Origin: an uncultured Thermoanaerobacteraceae bacterium
GTDB taxonomy: Bacteria; Bacillota; DSM-12270; Thermacetogeniales; Thermacetogeniaceae
Direction: 5' to 3'
Assembly (NCBI GenBank): GCA_937914965.1
Contig: CALGIY010000273.1
Coordinates: forward strand, 1 to 5,060
Length of the DNA: 5,060 nucleotides
Both the position numbers and the translations under genes were made by a program. Position 1 is the first letter of the stretch. Each line of letters opens with the position of its first letter. This document shows, one piece after another, positions 1 through 5,060 of this stretch. The notes beneath the pieces were generated by a model that was not told where the DNA came from, ran no database searches, and saw only the letters and a program-made list of their open reading frames with translations.

Positions 1-1
1 A

Positions 2-436
2 ATTATTGTTTGTTCAATTACAGGAATTTCGTTAGTGATGGCCAATCTTTACCCGCATCTTGATCAGGCGAAAGCTGCTGCGTTGACCAGCCGTTCCTTT
101 GAGTATTTCATTCCAGGCGCAGGCGGTATCATCGTTACCGTGGGCTTGATTTTATTTGCGTACTCTACAGTTCTAGGCTGGTCCTACTACGGGGAGAAAT
201 GTTTTTACTATTTAACAGGCTTTAAAGGCATCAAGCCCTACAGGATCTTTTTCTGTTTTGTGGTCTTTTTTGGGGCAATTTCGCAGCTGGATTTGGTCTG
301 GAATATTGCCGATACCTTTAATGGGGCGATGGCCATACCGAACTTGATCGCTTTGCTGGCCTTGTCAGGGGTTGTGGTGTCAGAGACAAAGGACTTTCAA
401 AAAATCCGTGCCAGGGAAAAGGCCGGGAAGGTTTAA
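2..436 (+). CDS. Sodium:alanine symporter family (AGCS) transporter, C-terminal part
   Basis: This is the last 144 residues of an integral-membrane amino-acid/cation symporter; the 5' part lies beyond the left edge. The frame is open from base 2, so the GTG at 35 is an internal codon, not the start. Family hallmarks visible are LGWSYYGEKC (about residues 58-67 of the fragment), LDLVWNIADT (96-105) and MAIPNLIALL (110-119), all typical of the AGCS C-terminus. Hydrophobic segments at about 1-15, 41-60, 81-97 and 110-126 look like the last membrane helices. A short charged tail (KIRAREKAGKV) is probably cytoplasmic. Known members import alanine, glycine or sometimes glutamine with Na+ or H+; the substrate here cannot be told from the fragment. 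It is followed by a hairpin without a T-tract, so read-through into the ferredoxin gene is possible. Family assignment is firm, substrate is not. Confidence 0.93.
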   Translation: MIVCSITGISLVMANLYPHLDQAKAAALTSRSFEYFIPGAGGIIVTVGLILFAYSTVLGWSYYGEKCFYYLTGFKGIKPYRIFFCFVVFFGAISQLDLVWNIADTFNGAMAIPNLIALLALSGVVVSETKDFQKIRAREKAGKV

Positions 437-450
437 AAGAAATTGTTGTT

Positions 451-472
451 GCAGCAGGAATTTGACTGCTGC
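451..472 (+). repeat. Short inverted repeat between transporter and ferredoxin genes
   Basis: GCAGCAG (451-457) and CTGCTGC (466-472) are perfect 7-bp complementary arms around an 8-base loop, 15 bases after the transporter stop codon. No run of T follows, so it is not a standard intrinsic terminator. It might be an mRNA 3'-end stabiliser or processing structure, or chance; its function is not shown by the sequence. Confidence 0.4.
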
Positions 473-512
473 TGGCGAATTTATCGGATAAGACTTTGAT
501 TTGGGAGATCAG

Positions 513-520
513 AAAGGAGG
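513..520 (+). promoter_or_regulatory. Strong ribosome binding site of the ferredoxin gene
   Basis: AAAGGAGG is a near-perfect Shine-Dalgarno sequence, 10 bases before the TTG at 531. It decides the start. The frame stays open further upstream to another TTG at 501, but that codon has no Shine-Dalgarno before it and would place this ribosome site inside the coding region. Confidence 0.85.
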
Positions 521-530
521 GAAGTTTGTC

Positions 531-770
531 TTGGCCGAGGAAAAGAAAAAATATAAATTTACATTTAAAATTCTCCAGGACCTTTGCATGGACTGCGCCA
601 GCTGCTGGTATGTATGTACAAATGAAGGCGGCAGCGATTCTGTCAAGGTAGATTACAATGGAGGAGCCTTCTTTGCGATTGATGAGGATACCTGTATCAG
701 GTGTGGACGCTGTTACAGAGCATGCCCGGTTGATGCTGTTGAGCGCATCAGGGCAGGTGAAGGGGCCTAA
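531..770 (+). CDS. Small 2[4Fe-4S] ferredoxin-like protein
   Basis: A 79-residue soluble cytoplasmic protein starting at TTG 531. It carries two CX2CX2CX3C motifs: Cys19, 22, 25 and 29, and Cys55, 58, 61 and 65. The second is followed by Pro66, as in classical bacterial ferredoxins. Eight cysteines in this pattern indicate two [4Fe-4S] clusters and a one-electron carrier role. The first motif is less standard: the spacer between its third and fourth Cys is Trp-Tyr-Val and no Pro follows the fourth Cys. The two motifs are 25 residues apart, and a lysine-rich leader of about 15 residues precedes the first. The gene stands alone, with no oxidoreductase subunit beside it in the window, so its redox partner is unknown. 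It could also be a stand-alone electron-transfer subunit of a complex encoded elsewhere. A terminator follows directly, making it the last gene of its transcript. Confidence 0.88.
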   Translation: MAEEKKKYKFTFKILQDLCMDCASCWYVCTNEGGSDSVKVDYNGGAFFAIDEDTCIRCGRCYRACPVDAVERIRAGEGA

Positions 771-792
771 TTTTTACAGGTTCTGTAATTTT

Positions 793-826
793 AAATTCCC
801 CATTTAACGATAATGGGGAATTTTTT
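793..826 (+). terminator. Rho-independent terminator after the ferredoxin gene
   Basis: A perfect 12-bp stem pairs 793-804 with 812-823 around a 7-base loop. Its core is TTCCCCAT / ATGGGGAA, and T run 821-826 closes and follows it. It begins 22 bases after the ferredoxin stop codon. It separates the transporter/ferredoxin unit from the ychF-like/acpS/nnr/alr unit. Confidence 0.92.
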
Positions 827-843
827 CTTATCTGCTGTTGCTG

Positions 844-852
844 TGTTATACT
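844..852 (+). promoter_or_regulatory. Candidate extended -10 promoter for the ychF-like operon
   Basis: TGTTATACT fits an extended -10 element: TGn followed by TATACT, which matches TATAAT at 5 of 6 positions. There is no good -35 hexamer at the usual distance, only T-rich sequence that is part of the preceding terminator; extended -10 promoters often tolerate this. Its place between a terminator and the first gene of a tight run is where a promoter is needed. Initiation about 7 bases downstream would leave a leader of only about 13 bases, just enough for the ribosome site. Confidence 0.45.
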
Positions 853-871
853 TGTAGCGAGGTGAAAGGAA

Positions 872-1945
872 ATGGCCCTAACCTGTGGGATTATTGGATT
901 ACCGCTGGTTGGAAAAACAACTTTATTTAATCTTTTGACTCAAGGAGAGGAAGAAACATCTAATTATGCAGGGCGCACCAAAACAAATATACGTATCTCT
1001 CAGATACCGGATCAGCGCCTGGACTTCCTGGCGGATATTTATCACCCCAGGAAAGTAGTTCCGGCTACGCTGGAAGTCACCGATGTGCCTGGTTTGAACC
1101 GGGGAACAGGGGCAGCTTTCCTGGCTGCTGTTCGGGAAGTGGATGCTCTGATTCATGTTGTCCGGGCCTTTAACAGTGAAGCAGTTACCCATATTGATGG
1201 GAATATCAACCCGGTACGTGACCTGGAAAATGTTAATGCTGAACTGTATCTGGCGGATCTTGAGATGGTCGAAACCAGGCTTGAACGGATCGCCGCTGGC
1301 AAGAAAAATAAAGGAGAAACTCAGGTCGAGCAAGCAGCCCTAAAGCGCTGCCAAGAGGTGCTCAATGAGGGAAAACCGATCACTGAGGCTGGTCTGAGCG
1401 ATGAAGAGTGGCAGGCTATTCGTTCACTTGGATTTTTGACGATCAAGCCTATGATCTTTGTGGTCAATATAGATGAAGATCAACTACATGAGGGACATTT
1501 TGATGGTGAAGAGGATGTTAATGCCTATGCCGGTGAAAAGGGGATACCGGTGTTAGCAATCTGCCTTGAATTAGAGGTAGAAATATCCCAATTAGACCCA
1601 GGGGAGAGAGAAGTGTTCCTGGAAGAAATGGGAATTACCCAACCCGGCATCGAAAGGGTTGCTCAAACCATCTATAGACACCTCGGGTTGATCTCTTTTC
1701 TGACTGTGGGTGAAGATGAGGTCAGAGCATGGACAATCAATGAAGGAATAAATGCTCGGGGAGCTGCAGGCAAGATCCATACTGATATAGAGCGAGGTTT
1801 TATCCGGGCTGAGGTTGTTAAATATGAGGACATGGAAAGACTGCGGGATATGAGCAGTGTCAAGGAAAAGGGGCTGGCCCGTCTGGAAGGAAAAGATTAC
1901 ATCGTACAGGATGGGGATATCATTAACTTCCGGTTCAATGTCTAA
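872..1945 (+). CDS. Divergent YchF/OLA1-like P-loop NTPase with TGS domain
   Basis: A 357-residue cytoplasmic P-loop NTPase of the Obg/YchF group; canonical YchF is about 363 residues. The P-loop is GLPLVGKT (9-16), the G3 motif is DVPG (71-74), and NIDE (199-202) occupies the G4 position. The NxxE form replaces the NKxD of true GTPases and in YchF/OLA1 goes with a preference for ATP. A central helical insert spans about 115-185. The C-terminal TGS/DUF933-like domain covers about 273-356, ending in QDGDIINFRFNV. Retained YchF-type stretches include REVDALIHVVRAF (88-100). Differences from canonical YchF are GKTT instead of GKST, an altered switch I (NYAGRTKTN), and a switch II about six residues shorter that lacks the usual KGEGLGNKF stretch. 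YchF proteins bind ribosomes and act in stress responses; the exact job of this variant is unknown. The start ATG has AGGTG at 860-864, 7 bases upstream. It is the first gene of the run leading to acpS, nnr and alr. Family is confident, orthology to ychF itself is not. Confidence 0.87.
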   Translation: MALTCGIIGLPLVGKTTLFNLLTQGEEETSNYAGRTKTNIRISQIPDQRLDFLADIYHPRKVVPATLEVTDVPGLNRGTGAAFLAAVREVDALIHVVRAFNSEAVTHIDGNINPVRDLENVNAELYLADLEMVETRLERIAAGKKNKGETQVEQAALKRCQEVLNEGKPITEAGLSDEEWQAIRSLGFLTIKPMIFVVNIDEDQLHEGHFDGEEDVNAYAGEKGIPVLAICLELEVEISQLDPGEREVFLEEMGITQPGIERVAQTIYRHLGLISFLTVGEDEVRAWTINEGINARGAAGKIHTDIERGFIRAEVVKYEDMERLRDMSSVKEKGLARLEGKDYIVQDGDIINFRFNV

Positions 1946-1985
1946 TTCTATAATAACCTGGAACAGGTAGGAGAAAAGAAAGAAT

Positions 1986-2378
1986 ATGGTTTTAGGAATT
2001 GGTATTGATATCATCGAAATAGCGCGGGTAGAAAGTGCACTTGAAAAGCGCGGGAGCCTTCAAGAACGCTTATTTACACCACAAGAAATTGCATACTGCA
2101 CCGCCCGGGGGCGGCCGGGAGAATCCCTGGCGGCCCGTTTTGCAGCTAAGGAGGCTGTTCGAAAGGCCTGCAGTGCAGCGATGCCGGGTATAGTTATCCC
2201 CTGGCTGGATATTGAGATTGTTATGGTAGACAGCCGCCCTACGGTTAACTTGCTGGGAAACACTGCCCCGAGTGCAAGAAAATGCGGGATCCAGGAACTG
2301 CTTGTTACCATGAGCCACAGCAGGGAGTATGCCTGTGCCTCAGTTCTGGTTCTGGGAGAAAAACTGGAATCCTGTTAA
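1986..2378 (+). CDS. acpS: Holo-[acyl-carrier-protein] synthase
   Basis: A 130-residue cytoplasmic enzyme that moves 4'-phosphopantetheine from coenzyme A to the conserved serine of apo-acyl carrier protein, activating it for fatty acid synthesis. The N-terminal motif GIGIDIIEIAR (4-14) contains the Mg2+-binding Asp8. The second signature ARFAAKEA (50-57) contains the metal-binding Glu56. The C-terminal SHSREYA (110-116) is the usual end motif. The length fits the AcpS type (about 120-130 residues, acting as a trimer) rather than the larger Sfp type. It starts 40 bases after the ychF-like stop, with AGGAG at 1969-1973, a rather long 12 bases before the ATG. It ends 22 bases before nnr. The acpS-nnr-alr association is common in Firmicutes and suggests co-transcription. 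Nothing is missing or odd in the catalytic motifs. Confidence 0.96.
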   Translation: MVLGIGIDIIEIARVESALEKRGSLQERLFTPQEIAYCTARGRPGESLAARFAAKEAVRKACSAAMPGIVIPWLDIEIVMVDSRPTVNLLGNTAPSARKCGIQELLVTMSHSREYACASVLVLGEKLESC

Positions 2379-2400
2379 CTATTAGAAGAGGTGGTTTTTA

Positions 2401-4014
2401 ATGCGGCTTGTGAAAGCAGCGGAGATGCGGGAAATGGATCTCGAGGCAACAAATCGCTATAGTATTCCTGGTTTAATTTTGATGGAAAACGCGGGGCTGA
2501 GCATTGTACAGGTAATTATCGATCGTTTTTTTAAGAATAGGGTGCAGGGGAAAAAGGTTTTCATTATTGCAGGCCCTGGGAACAACGGCGGTGACGGTTT
2601 TGTGGTCGGGCGGCACCTGTTTAATAGGGGTGTTGATGTGGAGTTCCTGATTACTACTGTACCTGAGTATTACCGCGGTGATGCCGCTGTTAATTTTAAG
2701 ATCATTCACGATATGGGACTGCCCTGCCAGGTTCTAAATCCTGATAATATCCAAGACCTCAGTGCGGTTATGAAGAAATCTGATCTAATTGTGGATGCTC
2801 TTTTTGGAACAGGTTTCAAGGGGGTTGCCAAAGAACCCCTTGCTTCATTAATAAAGGTTGTAAATGAGTCGGGAAAACCGGTGCTGGCGGTGGATATACC
2901 ATCTGGTTTAGAGGCGGACACCGGGCAAGCTGCTGGGGAATGTATCTATGCCTCTGTTACAGTGACCATGGGTATGTCCAAGATTGGACTTCACCTTGAA
3001 CCCGGCGTTCAGTACGCTGGAGATGTCGTTGTCGGGGATATTTCCTTCCCTCCGGAACTGAAAAGCGAAAATAACGGAGATTACTACCTGATTGATGAGC
3101 AGATGGTGAAAAAGGCTCTACCAGAGCGCCGGCCCACCAATCATAAGGGTGATTTCGGACATGTTGCGGTGGTCGGAGGGACCCGGGGCTATACGGGCGC
3201 TGCTGCCCTGGCAAGCAATGCTGCCTTGCGCGGTGGGGCTGGGCTGGTGACAGCAGTAGTACCGGATCAACTTTACCCGGTTGCGGCAGCAAAACTCACA
3301 GAAGCCATGACCTATCCGGCGCCGGGGAGTGCAGGGGGAGGATTCTCCCGTTCGGCATATGAGTTTATCAAACAGGTTTTAGAGAGAGCATCTGTCTTTG
3401 CTGTGGGGCCGGGATTTGGGCAGGAAGAGGAAACAGCGATATTTTTAGAGGATCTTTTGATAAAAACAAATCGCCCGTTGGTTCTGGATGCAGATGCCCT
3501 CAATATTCTTGCTGGTAGGAGGCACCTCCTGGCAGGGGCTGACCTTTCTGACCAGAGAACACGCTGGGTGCTTACCCCTCACCCAGGTGAAATGGCCCGA
3601 CTTCTCGGGACGAGTATCTCTGAAATCCAGGCGGATCGCCTTGGTGTTGCAGCGAGGGCGAGTAGGGAGTGGGGTACGGTTGTAGTGCTTAAAGGGGCAC
3701 GCACAGTTATTGCCAGTCCTGAGGGGCCGTTATTTATCAATCCTACCGGAAATCCTGGCCTAGCAACAGGCGGGACAGGAGATGTCTTGACAGGATTGAT
3801 TGCATCCTTGCTGGCTCAGGGGCTTGTTCCCATGTGGGCTGCGGTATGTGGTGTCTTTATTCATGGACTGGCGGCGGACCAGATTGCACTGAAGAAAGGG
3901 ATGGCCGGGATGATCGCTGGAGATCTTCTGGATGAAATACCAGTTGTTCTTAGAAGCCTTGCAGCTATAGAGAAACGGGGGCGCAAGGAGAATGAAGCGA
4001 CCAGTTTGGGCTGA
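2401..4014 (+). CDS. nnr: Bifunctional NAD(P)HX epimerase / ADP-dependent NAD(P)HX dehydratase
   Basis: A 537-residue fused enzyme that repairs NADH and NADPH damaged by hydration. The N-terminal YjeF_N epimerase (about 1-220) interconverts R- and S-NAD(P)HX. The C-terminal ribokinase-like dehydratase (about 235-520) restores S-NAD(P)HX to NAD(P)H at the expense of ADP (ATP in eukaryotic forms). Epimerase marks are GPGNNGGDG (58-66), DALFGTG (132-138) and DIPSGL (165-170). Dehydratase marks are HKGDFGHV (248-255), GGTRGYTGAA (259-268), GPGFG (336-340), LDADALN (362-368), LTPHPGEMARL (391-401) and NPGLATGGTGDVLTG (451-465), with the expected catalytic Asp461. Both halves look intact and the length is close to E. 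coli YjeF/Nnr (515). The start ATG has GAGGTGG at 2388-2394, 6 bases upstream. Its last 23 bases overlap the start of alr in another frame, which suggests translational coupling. Confidence 0.96.
   Translation: MRLVKAAEMREMDLEATNRYSIPGLILMENAGLSIVQVIIDRFFKNRVQGKKVFIIAGPGNNGGDGFVVGRHLFNRGVDVEFLITTVPEYYRGDAAVNFKIIHDMGLPCQVLNPDNIQDLSAVMKKSDLIVDALFGTGFKGVAKEPLASLIKVVNESGKPVLAVDIPSGLEADTGQAAGECIYASVTVTMGMSKIGLHLEPGVQYAGDVVVGDISFPPELKSENNGDYYLIDEQMVKKALPERRPTNHKGDFGHVAVVGGTRGYTGAAALASNAALRGGAGLVTAVVPDQLYPVAAAKLTEAMTYPAPGSAGGGFSRSAYEFIKQVLERASVFAVGPGFGQEEETAIFLEDLLIKTNRPLVLDADALNILAGRRHLLAGADLSDQRTRWVLTPHPGEMARLLGTSISEIQADRLGVAARASREWGTVVVLKGARTVIASPEGPLFINPTGNPGLATGGTGDVLTGLIASLLAQGLVPMWAAVCGVFIHGLAADQIALKKGMAGMIAGDLLDEIPVVLRSLAAIEKRGRKENEATSLG
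2817..2842 (+). repeat. Imperfect inverted repeat inside nnr
   Basis: CAAGGGGGTT (2817-2826) and AACCCCTTG (2834-2842) can form a 9-bp stem with one bulged G around a 7-base loop. It lies within the epimerase coding region just after the DALFGTG motif. There is no T-tract after it, so it is not a terminator. It may simply follow from the codons used. Confidence 0.25.
3985..3990 (+). promoter_or_regulatory. Unusually close Shine-Dalgarno of alr, inside nnr
   Basis: AAGGAG ends only one base before the alr ATG at 3992; the usual spacing is about 5-9 bases. No other start codon is available in this frame between the upstream stop TAG (3968-3970) and 3992, and the protein begins with the family-typical MKRPVWAEIDL. 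The start is therefore well supported even though the spacing is poor. Translation of alr may depend on ribosomes finishing nnr 23 bases further on. Confidence 0.5.
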
Positions 4015-5060
4015 GATCGATCTTGGGGCTTTGAGCAGTAATGTCCGGGAGATGTGTCGGGTTACGGACCCGAGTGCCCAGCTGATGGCTGTTGTTAAAG
4101 CGAATGGATATGGGCACGGGGTAGAACCTGTTTCTAGGGTGGCTCTCCAAAGCGGGGCTTCTTGGTTGGGGGTGGCTCTCCTGCAGGAGGCCATCTTACT
4201 GCGGGAAAAAGGAATTACTGCCCCGATATTGATTCTGGGTTATACACCAGCACAGGATGCGGCTGATGTCATTAAAAACGACATCAGCCAGACGATTTTT
4301 ACCTGGGAAGATGCTCTTGCTTTTGCCACAGCGGCCCATCACCTGGGGAAGAAAGCCAGGGTGCATTTAAAGATTGATACCGGTATGGGGCGCTTGGGGT
4401 TTTACCCGGATCAGGAAACATTAGAGATGATCTACCGCCTGGCACACATGCCAGGGCTAGAGGTTGAGGGGATCTTTACCCATTTTGCCACAGCTGATGA
4501 TGTAGATAAAGAATTTACGCAAGAGCAGTTCGCCAAATTTCAGCAGTTCCTCAAGCAGTTGGCTGCACGCCATATTTTTATCAGATGGCGGCACTGTGCC
4601 AATTCTGCTGCGGTGCTAGACTTGCCTTATACCCACCTGGATCTGGTGCGGCCGGGGATCGCCCTTTACGGGCTTTATCCTTCGCACCATGTACACCATG
4701 ATTTGATAAAACTGAAACCGGTGATGACCCTAAAGGCCCGTGTGGCTTTTGTGAAGGAAGTTCCCGCGGGATGCAGTATCAGCTACGGTCGAACCTATTT
4801 CACTCAGGAGAACAGACGTGTTGCTACAGTTCCCTTGGGATATGGTGACGGCTACAGCAGGCTGCTTTCTAACAAAGGAGAGGTACTAATCCGGGGGAAG
4901 CGAGCCCCGTTGCTGGGTCGGGTTTGTATGGACCAGTTGATGGTAGATGCCAGTAATATTCCGAATGTGCGGCAGGGGGATGAGGTTGTCTTGATGGGCA
5001 GGCAGGGTAGTGAAGAGATCACCGCAGACAAGATTGCTGATCAAATCGGCACGATTAACT
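3992..5060 (+). CDS. alr: Alanine racemase, 3' end cut off by the window
   Basis: A cytoplasmic PLP enzyme that interconverts L- and D-alanine, the D form being used for peptidoglycan cross-bridges. 356 residues are visible; family members are about 370-390, so only a short C-terminal piece is missing. Fold-type III features are the PLP lysine Lys36 in VVKANGYGHG (34-43), Lys127 in HLKIDTGMGRLG (the position that is carbamylated in the Geobacillus enzyme) and Arg134 near the PLP. Others are His164 (THF), Ser205, and Arg220 in VRPGIALYG (219-227), which contacts the PLP ring nitrogen. The second catalytic base is Tyr265 in SYGRTY (264-269), and the substrate-site pair is Met313-Asp314. The visible sequence ends in GTIN plus one T, where the conserved phosphate-binding Tyr would come next. 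The gene overlaps nnr by 23 bases. No defect is seen in the catalytic residues. Confidence 0.96.
   Translation, partial: MKRPVWAEIDLGALSSNVREMCRVTDPSAQLMAVVKANGYGHGVEPVSRVALQSGASWLGVALLQEAILLREKGITAPILILGYTPAQDAADVIKNDISQTIFTWEDALAFATAAHHLGKKARVHLKIDTGMGRLGFYPDQETLEMIYRLAHMPGLEVEGIFTHFATADDVDKEFTQEQFAKFQQFLKQLAARHIFIRWRHCANSAAVLDLPYTHLDLVRPGIALYGLYPSHHVHHDLIKLKPVMTLKARVAFVKEVPAGCSISYGRTYFTQENRRVATVPLGYGDGYSRLLSNKGEVLIRGKRAPLLGRVCMDQLMVDASNIPNVRQGDEVVLMGRQGSEEITADKIADQIGTIN
4261..4289 (+). repeat. Perfect 10-bp inverted repeat inside alr
   Basis: GGCTGATGTC (4261-4270) and GACATCAGCC (4280-4289) are exact reverse complements around a 9-base A-rich loop. A run of five T (4296-4300) follows six bases after the stem. 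It lies in coding sequence for residues about 90-100 of alanine racemase. The structure is plain in the sequence; whether it acts as an attenuator, a processing site or nothing is not known. Confidence 0.55.

Noticed and set aside
35..37. GTG at 35 as the start of a complete small membrane protein.
   Set aside because: The frame is open to the left edge and the upstream residues continue a hydrophobic segment; the protein matches the C-terminus of a larger AGCS transporter.
462..492. TTGACT / GATAAG as an annotated promoter for the ferredoxin gene.
   Set aside because: The -35 is good but the -10 matches only 4 of 6 positions with a 19-base spacer; kept only as a low-interest finding.
501..530. 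A longer ferredoxin starting at TTG 501 (89 residues).
   Set aside because: No Shine-Dalgarno precedes 501, while AAAGGAGG at 513-520 fits the TTG at 531; the extra ten residues show no family features.
923..1333. Open frames of 60-140 residues on the minus strand across ychF-like, acpS, nnr and alr, such as this one.
   Set aside because: They lie opposite genes with clear family motifs, have no recognisable domains, and are explained as shadow frames.
872..1945. Calling this gene canonical ychF.
   Set aside because: Switch I and II differ clearly from the canonical protein, so the family is given but the symbol is withheld.
3517..3530. Near-palindrome AGGAGGCACCTCCT in nnr, containing an internal Shine-Dalgarno-like AGGAGG.
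   Set aside because: The loop would be only two bases, and it sits inside an intact conserved domain; no internal gene start with family support follows.
1..5060. Search for CRISPR repeats, insertion sequences, tRNA or rRNA genes, phage or defence genes.
   Set aside because: No direct-repeat array, transposase, terminal inverted repeats, tRNA-like fold or related protein motifs were seen; the window is nearly filled by housekeeping genes.

Overview
The window looks like ordinary chromosomal DNA from a low-to-moderate GC Gram-positive anaerobe, most likely a Clostridia-class Firmicute of the Desulfotomaculum/Pelotomaculum/Syntrophomonas kind. The grounds are strong Shine-Dalgarno sites, a TTG start, a small 2[4Fe-4S] ferredoxin, an AGCS-type amino-acid symporter, and a housekeeping run acpS - nnr - alr that is typical of Firmicutes. 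The genus is an inference. All recognised genes are on the + strand, and coding density is high. No gap exceeds about 100 bases, so there is no long unexplained intergenic stretch.

Left part (1-830): the 3' end of a sodium:alanine symporter family gene (2-436), a 94-base spacer with a small hairpin, then a 79-residue dicluster ferredoxin (531-770). The ferredoxin is followed by a clear rho-independent terminator (793-826) that closes this transcription unit.

Right part (844-5060): a candidate extended -10 promoter sits just after the terminator and just before a four-gene run. The genes are a divergent YchF/OLA1-like P-loop ATPase/GTPase with a C-terminal TGS domain (872-1945), holo-ACP synthase acpS (1986-2378), bifunctional NAD(P)HX epimerase/dehydratase nnr (2401-4014), and alanine racemase alr (3992 to beyond the right edge). 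Spacings of 40 and 22 bases and then a 23-base overlap suggest one operon with translational coupling of nnr to alr.

Together the second unit combines a translation- or stress-associated NTPase, activation of acyl carrier protein for lipid synthesis, repair of hydrated nicotinamide cofactors, and D-alanine supply for peptidoglycan. I see no mobile element, CRISPR array, RNA gene or phage signature, and nothing that amounts to a new multi-gene system. The points most worth a second look are the shortened switch II region of the YchF-like protein, the unusually close Shine-Dalgarno of alr, and a perfect 10-bp inverted repeat inside alr.
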